NCBI RefSeq assembly: GCF_040581485.1
Contig: NC_090128.1
Location: 16,339,431-16,403,430 of the forward strand
Reading direction: 5' to 3'
Length of the DNA: 64,000 nucleotides
Source of the DNA: Linepithema humile
Taxonomy: Eukaryota > Arthropoda > Insecta > Hymenoptera > Formicidae
A program made the translations under genes and the position numbers. Shown here piece after piece: positions 56,690 to 64,000 of this stretch (within the stretch, counting starts at the first letter, position 1; each line of letters opens with the position of its first letter). The notes below the pieces were generated by a model that searched no databases, was not told where the DNA came from, and saw only the letters and a list, made by a program, of their open reading frames with translations.

Positions 56690-57646
56690 ATTTTAACCTG
56701 TAAATAACAGGTGTAAAGAAAGTGGTACAATAGGGCTTCAGGCGACGATCCACTTAAAAAAAAAATCGAACGCGCCATAAGTGGAACCTCAAAGGTGGTG
56801 CGGAAGACCACTACTTATTAATAGTACTAATAAAATTACCAATCTATATCTATTTGACTGCATTTTTAATATGCTACTGTGCTCCTCCACTAATCTCCAC
56901 AGTACATGTATATGTAGTTACTGCTGTAATCTTGCTAATATGCAGTAGTTTAAAATAAATAATTAAAAGCTTTGCATGCGTGTAATCTTTCATGTTGATA
57001 AATGTAAAATAACAAGCATGGCTAAACGAGTAAGGCGAATGGCAAGAATATTAAAAATCTCGTGTTTGAAAACTGTGATTTTGTAACTTTTTTTCCTTTT
57101 TTGATATTTATTTTAAGTAAATTATTAGATAATGTTTTTGGCTAAAAAAAATTATTTTATCTTTATTAAAAATATTCGCATATGTTAAATTAGCACTTTG
57201 TTGCAACATTGTAAAATAACTTCATTTTTCTATTAACAATAGCAGATCTGTATTATTTCTAAAATTGTTAGTTTAATATATGCGAATATTAATAATAAAT
57301 AGAAAATATTATTTTTTTGGGCAAAAAAATATTATCTAATAATTTACTATGTTAGAAACAAATGTGGAAAAAAGAAAAAAAAGTTGCACGAAACAGGTTT
57401 CGAACAGGTGATCTCTAATATTCCAGCCACTCGCCTCAGAATTTCTTTTCTGAATCAGAAACGCTTGCTTTTAACATGCAAGTAGCATGCATTTATCGTC
57501 TGTTGTGTCGGCTCGGTGGAAGGGAGCGTTCGCTCTCTTCCATTGGTTGAACGGCCGAGCTCACACGGATACGTGACGTAGCGCTTCTGTAAGGTTGTGT
57601 GAGGCAGCGGAGCCGGGACCGCTGTGGGAAATATCGCATCACTGCA
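56690..57646. mobile_element. Truncated second copy of the hAT foldback element
   Basis: Begins with the element centre (CAGGCGACGATCCACTT, AACCTCAAAGGTGGTG) and runs through one arm to the terminus GATATCGCATCACTG-like end at 57,646 (AAATATCGCATCACTG). The left arm is missing. The arm carries CACTCGCCTCAG and TTTCGAACAGGTGATCTC, which read in reverse look like the 3' half of a tRNA. Confidence 0.8.
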
Positions 57647-57678
57647 CTGTGGCGAGGTAAGGCATTTGCAGTAGAAAA

Positions 57679-59178
57679 ATGGCGGGTACGAGGGATGAAG
57701 TGTTATGTTTGATAGACGAAGAAACCAATGAAGAATTCGACCTAATAGTAACCAGCGCGGATGCAACCAGAGCACGAAACGGTAAGAAAATGGATAAAAT
57801 ACAAAATAGATAAATCATTCAACAGAAAGACGTTCAACAAAAAATTAACCTTCCGCGAAGCATGAGAGGTTAAATAAAACCCAGCCTTAAAACTGCTGTT
57901 TTTTCTTATAGAAATATCTAAAATATTAAAAAATACTTATATTTTATTTATTTTTAGATTCAACTTTTGCTATGCAATTATTGCAGCAGGCAAGAACTCA
58001 ACGAATAAGTTGTACTACATCACAAGGTAAACAATTGTTAAAAAAGTAGTATCAAATTTCACATGCGACATAATAATTATTAATTTTAGCAAGTCCTAGT
58101 AGCAGTCAGATCAGTAGTACCAGTAGCAACAAGAAGCTGTCAGTCTGAATACAAGTGCAGAAGGTATCCATAGAAATTTACATAGTACCAAAATACTCGT
58201 ATATTAAGTGATGTCAACAATAGTTATAAGCTTTAAGTTATAAAAAATTAATCACTTACAGGCACTTACAATCACAGAAGAATAATTGACTGATTGATCA
58301 ATTTTCTTACGACTTAAAACTTACTACTCTATTGTAGACACCGTTTTAATCAAAGAATTACCTAATTTCTGTTGAATCATATTGTAGGTACACATGCATG
58401 GACAAAACAAGAAACTCTTTTATTATTGGAACTATATCGTCAACATCAGGCTAAATTTGTTGGTGGAAAAGGTACAATAAAGAAACATTGGGATTATATT
58501 GCAAGTCTTATGCAAGAAGAAGGACATAGCATAAGTGGTATGAAATGCACAACAAAATTACAATCTTTAAAATGAACATATAAATGTATTATGGATCACA
58601 ACAAGAAAAGTGGTAATAATCGGAAAGATTGAGAATATTTAGAGGTAAAATTATTTACATTTTTTGGTTCAATTATATATGTCATAATAATGGTTCTATT
58701 ATAATGCAATATTATATTGGTTCAATTATAATGCAATATTATATTTTTAATAATTTAATGATTTTAAGTTAGACATTTTGGTTTTTACATCACATACAGA
58801 TAATGCAAGAGTTATTTGGTGAGAAACCCTGGATGCAACCTTTAGCTGTTGCAGGATCACACTTAAATGAAACAGAAAGTGAAAATGATTTACAAGAAAA
58901 AAAAAATCTTCCAGAAAAAGGTAATATAATATACGTCTTATAGTAGATTTAAAATTAATGTCTACGAGCATAAATACATACAATATATATTTAAAATTTC
59001 AGCCAAAAAAACTAAACTGTGTTCAGTTATAAATGATTATATATTATTTAGCAAGGAAGAACGAGCTAAACGAAGAGAAACTCGAGCAAAATAGCATGAG
59101 GAGAAACTACTCGCCTTTCAACGAATGGAAAATTTATTAGAGAGAGTAATAGAAAATGGAAATAAGTCTGAAAATTAG
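57679..59178 (+). pseudogene. Harbinger Myb/SANT-like accessory gene
   Basis: The accessory protein binds element ends and helps bring the nuclease to the nucleus. Exons: 57,679-57,781 (MAGTRDEVLCLIDEE), 57,958-58,026, 58,090-?, 58,388-58,644, 58,800-58,920 and 59,003-59,178. The fourth holds the Myb/SANT-like domain (THAWTKQETLLLLELYRQHQ). A later exon has the family-typical LFGEKPWMQPLAV, and the last one encodes a basic Arg/Lys/Glu-rich helix. Disabled by in-frame TGA at 58,573-58,575 and 58,629-58,631 (positions likely to be Trp), a TAG at 59,092-59,094 and a frame problem in the third exon. A CTACAATAAG-type MITE half lies in the intron near 58,230-58,340. Confidence 0.78.
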
Positions 59179-59540
59179 AAATTATGAAAGGTATTTTTTA
59201 AATTGTTTTTTTTTACATTTTATACTAAATATTAGTAATATAATATTATCTATGATCTTATAAGTTTATTTTAAATATGTGCAATGCAAAGATTGTGATA
59301 TAATGTAAATTGTATTAGTTTTTAGTTTTCTTTATTAGTTATATAGAAAATGAGTTTATTCTGTGTCATCTAAATGCAATGTTTTTAGTTTTAAGAATTT
59401 AGAGGGTTTATTAAAAACAACTTCAAAGTACAAAGTTGAAAGTACAAAGTTTTTATTGTCATACGCTATTATTATATTTTTTGTGATACACGTGTATGTA
59501 TGATGTACACATTTTTGTAACATAAATATAATTAAAAAGC
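59179..59540. other. Space between the two Harbinger genes
   Basis: AT-rich 3' ends of the two convergent genes; no ORF. Confidence 0.45.
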
Positions 59541-59656
59541 ATTTTGTGATAACAAATACATAATTGCATTTCTCTTATCAATTCCTTTTCTTTGTGTATC
59601 TTCTAACGGTACTTGTGCACAATTGCGTTCATTTACAATTATAGGAATGTCTATTA

Positions 59657-60115
59657 CAGGGCTGCACAACTGGCGGCCCAGTAGCCACGCTTGGCTATTG
59701 CGTTTATTCCCCTGCCTTCACTCGTAGCGTAAAGGCTTCCCCCATTATCGCCTAAAGCGCTGGCGGAGCAGCCGCCAGAGTATGGTTGTGGTGGTAATAT
59801 CGACCCGTGCATCGATCGTTTTTGTTTCTCTCGAGACACAGTTCACAGCTCTTTATTTCGTACGCATCGCGCATCGCTATATAAGAACTACCGCATAATT
59901 TTCAATATGCAGCGAAAAATCGATAAAGAAAATAGACATTTTCAAAATAATTGGAAATATAAATATTTATTTGCACCTAATAATTCAAGCATACGTATGT
60001 AGATATAGAGGTTGGCGCGAGATATAGTGATAGGCGCGCGGTCAATGGTGGGGACGTCGGAAATATCGCAGCGTTACTACTTGGCTAGTCGGCTCGCCTG
60101 AGTTGTGCAGCCCTG
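59657..60115. mobile_element. hAT MITE, CAGGGCTGCACAACTGG ends
   Basis: 459 bp, CAGGGCTGCACAACTGGC and GAGTTGTGCAGCCCTG, flanked by a perfect 8-bp duplication GTCTATTA (59,649-59,656; 60,116-60,123). Inserted in the last Harbinger transposase exon. Confidence 0.92.
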
Positions 60116-60549
60116 GTCTATTATATCATCGTGTAACAAACATATGTTGTGCAAAATACAACATGCAATGATATATTTAGGTATTAATTTAGTTTTATAC
60201 AGTGGAAGTGTATCTAAAATGCTTCGAAAACGACCTTTTAATAAACCTATTGAACGTTCGACTATCATTCGAGCAGACGAAAGACGTTTATTAAAAATTA
60301 ACTGACGTTCAGATAGATGACCGTTATCTTTAAACGGTACCATTATATATTTTGTGAGGCGATAGGCTGCATCACCCAATATGTGGCTGTCGTTTGGGAA
60401 ATTATTATCCGTACACATTGTATCGAAATTTGACAGTCGGAAAGCACGCATGTCGTGTACATTACCTGCTTCTCCTGCATAGCAGTGTATAAATTGTAGC
60501 CGTTCATTACAAACTATCTGTGAAATATGTGTGATTTTATTATTAATCG

Positions 60550-60860
60550 TCAGTCCATATCAAACTACAGATTAGGATTAAAATTAAAGACCAATCGAAA
60601 TAAAGTCCACAAAATTAGATTGGCTTTTTTTGTTCTAATAAACTGAATTCCAATTTAATTTCAATCTCAATTCGTCATCTTATACAAGCTTAACACAACA
60701 TTCAATATACATATATATTATGTACACACAGTATATAACATGTATATTCTTAAAGCAAAAAAAAAAATTCAAAACTATATAAAATTATAATGTTAGAATA
60801 TGCTATAAATCAAATTATAATGTTAAAATATGCTGTAAATAATATCTACAAATATTTATT
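60550..60860. other. Transposase intron with a MITE-like palindrome
   Basis: Between exons 4 and 3. 60,560-60,690 holds an imperfect palindrome (TAGGATTAAAATTAAAGACC and an inverse TTCCAATTTAATTTCAATCT), similar in style to the one at 13,217. The rest is AT-rich. Confidence 0.45.
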
Positions 60861-61063
60861 CCTTTTACTTGTAATTGAATGGAGTGAAACCCTTTTCTAT
60901 TTATATAGAAATCACTGCTTTCTCTTGGAGCAATAATTTTTATATGAGTTCCGTCTATTGCATCGATTACTCCAGGAAAACCATAATTTCTTCGAATTGT
61001 TTCGATACTTTGTTCACATTCTTCCAAAGTTGGCCAGTGAATAAATGTTGCCACTTTGCTATA

Positions 61064-61941
61064 CAGGGTGGGCCATTTTAATCCATCCACGCAAATTTCT
61101 CTGTAAGTAAGCCAAATACAGAAAAATGGTTCAGACAAAAGTTGTTCAGGACAATGGGGGTCACCTATTTGTGCTAGACTTTGACCTTGAAGTCAATTTT
61201 CAAGGTCATTTAAAGGTCAGAGTTATTTTTTTAAATGAAAACCCCTATTTTTGATTCCAAAATCTAATAGCTGGTGTCAAGAGCTTTTCAAAACACTATA
61301 ATTAAATTATTTTTTATTAAGTACTTTTCGAGTTATGAGGCTTGTAAATTATAGTATTTTGACATAAAATACAAAATATCTTGTAAAACATTCAATTTTT
61401 GGGAATCTTACCTTAATACTTTTATGCATAAAATAATGAGACGAATCAATTGGTATAAAGAAAATACATAGTTGCTTTCAAGAAAAGATATGCAGTTGCA
61501 TGTTGCAAACTACATATTTTTTCTTGAAAGCAACTATGTGTTTTCTTTATACGAATTGATTCGTCTCATTATTTTATGCATAAAAGTATTAAAGTAAGAT
61601 TCCCAAAAATTGAATGTTTTACAAGATATATTGTATTTTATGTCAAAATACTATAATTTACAAGCCTCATACCTCGAAAAGTACTTAATAAAAAATAACT
61701 TCATTATAGTGTTTTGAAAAGCTCTTGACACCAGCTATTAGATTTTGGAATCAAATATAGGGGTTTCCATTTAAAAAAATAACTGACCTTCAAATGACCT
61801 TGAAAATTGACTTCAAGATCAAAGTCACTAGCACAAATAGGTGACCCCCATTGTCCTAAACAACTTTTGTCTGAACCATTTTTCTGTATTTGGCTTACTT
61901 ACAAAGAAATTTGCGTGGATGGATTAAAATGGCCCACCCTG
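61064..61941. mobile_element. Foldback MITE, mosaic of 13.5 kb and 34.4 kb types
   Basis: 878 bp. The outer ~33 bp (CAGGGTGGGCCATTTTAATC, then CATCCACGCAAAT) is that of the 34.4 kb MITE. The next module (GGTTCAGACAAAAGTTGTTC, GGTCACCTATTTGTGCTAG) is that of the 13.5 kb MITE. Flanked by TA inside a transposase exon. Confidence 0.9.
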
Positions 61942-62078
61942 TATAAAGCATTCACCACTTTTTGAACACTTCGCCACGCTGTAGCTGTACCGACATCAAA
62001 TCTATCAGAAACACACCTTACAAAAAATATTTGTTAAATATTTCTAACATATTAAGCACACATACTTTTATATATTAC

Positions 62079-62726
62079 TGTTAGCGATCGCGTGAAAATA
62101 ATTACTTGTCCTACCGTCCGTTCAATCATCGTTTACCTGTAAACAAGGCCGATATTTGTTTTGGTTACATAGCCGTTTCTTTCAAAATTCTAACAAGCGC
62201 TCTGTGCCCCTCTCGAGCCACCAAGGCAAAACCAAGCAGCGTATATAAAGCGCTTCCTCGATTCCGGGGCCAGAAGTTCTTTGAATGTGATACGGAGCAA
62301 AAACGAAAATTCAAATAGAAAACGTTCGAAAAGTCGCGAGTGTTTGATCTCAGACTTACATAAGGTGGCTCTTATGTAGTTAATTTAATAGAAATAAACG
62401 CATTTCTAAACTTGCAAATTTATTGAGTGCAACCGGACATTATTTCGCGACATCTCTCGAGATTCTATTGCCTTCTCCATTTTTCCGTTTTTCTGCCTAT
62501 CTCTGTCTCTCAGAGTTCTTGCTCACTTTCCGAGATCGTCGTCTCGCTCTGCGGACGACAACAAGTCTTTCTATCTCTTTCTCTCTGCCTTCCTCTCACC
62601 GTTCTCTATCGCTCTAATCCGCTACCTAATTACCGCCATCGACACCTGCATTCATTCAGAGTGCTTCCAGCGCCTCTTTATTAAGTTCCGACAGATAAAC
62701 CAGCCTCAGTTTTGGTTTCGCGAACA
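62079..62726 (+). mobile_element. Solo LTR with 5-bp duplication
   Basis: 648 bp, TGTTAGCGATCG to TTCGCGAACA, flanked by ATTAC (62,074-62,078; 62,727-62,731). TATA box (GTATATAAAGCGC at about 62,240) and AATAAACGCATTTC polyadenylation signal (about 62,392). Located in an intron of the Harbinger transposase, opposite to its direction. Confidence 0.88.
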
Positions 62727-63384
62727 ATTACAAATTATAATATTTACCTATAGGAACTTGGTGTACTCATAAACCAGATGGCTATAAGTAATTGCTTTTC
62801 AGGGGATATTGGATACTTTCCATATCTGTTATTTTGCTTACATAACTGTGGTCGTAATAATTCTAATACAAAATTATAGGTCTTTTGTTTCATACTAAAA
62901 TAATAAATAATTATTTTAATAGATTTTCTTTATATTATTAATACAAAAAGTGTGGTTTATACAATGCTTTTTTACTAGTACACTAGTGTGCTATTATTTA
63001 CATATTAAAAATATTAATTTATATATAATTTACTTACCGAAAATGTCTTTTAAATTTATCGTCTGTAAAAGAATCTACTATTTCCATATAATTTTTGCAG
63101 CGCGCTCGTGGTATCAAACTTTTTTTTGTTATACAAAATAATACACTTTCGTCTTCTTTATCTGTATCAGAATCTGATTCGGATGAATCAAATAATTTTA
63201 CGGCTTGTAAAATTGTTAAACTAGTTGTTGTTGTCATTGAAGCAGCCATCTTTGCAGTACGAATACTGCGAATATTGTTCCGTTATAGGGCGAAAAAAGT
63301 AATAGGAACAATTAAGGAACGCATTTCCAGCACTGCTTTATGACGTCACGTTCGCAGCACTGGCAGTGAATATCGGAATGCACC

Positions 63385-63599
63385 CATGGTGACATTCTGT
63401 TAACACCTACATAAACAAGACTATCTCGCAATCATATTTGTGACTTTATTTCCAAATAATTTTATAAATGACGAATTGAAACCACAATCTTTCTACTAAA
63501 CAGATTTGTAACGTTAGCACTGAAGATGGTTGAATGATCAGCCGAAACGTTTGACATCGACGATGCCCTAACAATATTCGTTACTATGGATACTGATAC
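63385..63599. other. No gene seen
   Basis: Short noncoding stretch right of the Harbinger element. Confidence 0.4.
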
Positions 63600-63781
63600 T
63601 TCTATCAAACATCGATAACAGATATCTAATAGACATCTATGATGGATTTATAGACGTCATTTATCATGGAGATAATATGGATTTCTAATGGAAATCTAAC
63701 TAATATCCGTCGCAGAGATAGATGTAGTATGGAGTTATGGAGATTATATGGACGTCCATTGGATGTCATGTTCTGTGTGGG
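63600..63781 (-). repeat. Terminus of a CCCACACAGAAC-type element with dyads
   Basis: Ends GGATGTCATGTTCTGTGTGGG at 63,781 (CCCACACAGAACATGACATC on the other strand), preceded by ATGGACGTCCAT, TATCTAATAGACATCTATGA and related motifs. Resembles the CCCACATAGCA terminus with GGACATCC dyads of the 27.9 kb element. Left part cannot be delimited. Confidence 0.55.
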
Positions 63782-64000
63782 ATTATTTCCAGAGTGACTA
63801 ACTTCACGGTTGATAGTCGCCCATGTGCAATATGTGCGCTATTCAAAATTATTATTTTGTTATAATTAATATATAATCCACCAACAATCATTCTAAAAGG
63901 CATAATTGGGACCAACAATCAATTTTCTATCAATCGATTTGACGCATAAGAATTGAAAAAAATAAAAAATTTTTATTAGATAGGCTAACTTCACACAACT
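63782..64000. other. No gene seen
   Basis: AT-rich edge of the window, no feature recognised. Confidence 0.4.

Larger units (their letters stand above)
59541..63249 (-). pseudogene. Harbinger DDE transposase, four exons, three insertions
   Basis: Exon 1 (63,249-63,038) starts MAASMTTTTSL and ends in YMEIVDSFTDDKFKRHF with donor GTAAGT. Exon 2 (62,894-62,748) encodes KYPISPEKQLLIAIWFMSTP, the helix-turn-helix region. Exon 3 (62,016-60,869) has VSDRFDVGTATAWRSVQKVV, is split by a MITE at 61,064-61,941, and carries the first catalytic Asp in VIDAIDGTHIKI. Exon 4 (60,517-59,541) has GNVHDMRAFRLS (second Asp), LGDAAYRL and SSARMIVERSIGLLKGRF (Glu), and its last ~35 codons are separated by the hAT MITE at 59,657-60,115. 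The motifs match DDE_Tnp_4. Both MITEs sit in coding exons, so the protein cannot be made. Confidence 0.85.
57655..63384. mobile_element. Decayed PIF/Harbinger element
   Basis: Two genes, one per strand, typical of PIF/Harbinger: a Myb/SANT-like accessory protein (+) and a DDE nuclease (-). Interrupted by a hAT MITE (59,657-60,115), a foldback MITE (61,064-61,941) and a solo LTR (62,079-62,726). Exact termini were not identified; GTGCATTCCGATATTCACTG on the minus strand near 63,384 may be one end. Without the insertions it would be about 3.7 kb. Confidence 0.8.

Noticed and set aside
59654..59839. 61-residue ORF
   Set aside because: It lies wholly within a hAT MITE and has no relation to the surrounding transposase.

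Overview
The window is a stretch of AT-rich eukaryotic DNA made almost entirely of transposable elements. The mix of families (mariner, hAT, PIF/Harbinger, DIRS, Ty3/gypsy with an env-like gene, and many CAGGGTG-type foldback MITEs) fits an insect, most likely a hymenopteran such as an ant. That placement rests on family resemblance only. I found no convincing conserved host gene, tRNA, rRNA or CRISPR array.

The centre (3,547-45,495) is a nested stack whose junctions can be read almost to the base. (1) A ~2.0 kb hAT-type foldback element (termini CAGTGATG, 8-bp duplication CTGGGAAT). (2) Inside its right arm, a ~7.1 kb Ty3/gypsy retroelement (347-bp LTRs differing at 3 positions, duplication GAGC) with gag, PR-RT-RNaseH-integrase and a truncated env-like ORF. 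(3) Inside its pol, a ~4.9 kb DIRS-type tyrosine-recombinase retrotransposon with inverted termini, an internal complementary region and a GAA crossover triplet instead of a duplication. (4) Inside the DIRS RT/RNaseH ORF, a 27.9 kb element with CCCACATAG...CTATGTGGG ends. (5) Inside that, a mariner copy, an LTR-like unit and many MITEs.

The 27.9 kb element (10,591-38,498) is the least ordinary object. It carries a plus-strand gene (17,444-28,797) with at least 13 exons. Its product combines an N-terminal domain, a linker built from repeated phase-1 exons, two zinc-finger-like motifs, a tyrosine-recombinase-like core and a C-terminal SANT/homeodomain-like segment. Two homopolymer-associated length changes break its reading frame in this copy. 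Shorter repeats elsewhere in the window share the CCCA terminus, each with a different subterminal dyad array, which suggests a family of related elements.

Flanking regions: 384-2,402 is an intact hAT transposase ORF. LTR-like units at 2,493-3,439 (+) and 46,273-48,596 (-) belong to one family and carry arrays of small palindromes just downstream of the TATA box. 49,346-55,285 is a second, very young Ty3/gypsy element on the minus strand. 55,395-56,671 is a 1.3 kb palindrome. 56,690-57,646 is a truncated relative of the hAT foldback. 57,655-63,384 is a decayed PIF/Harbinger element (Myb-like gene on +, transposase on -) interrupted by a hAT MITE, a foldback MITE and a solo LTR. The right edge shows another CCCA-type terminus.
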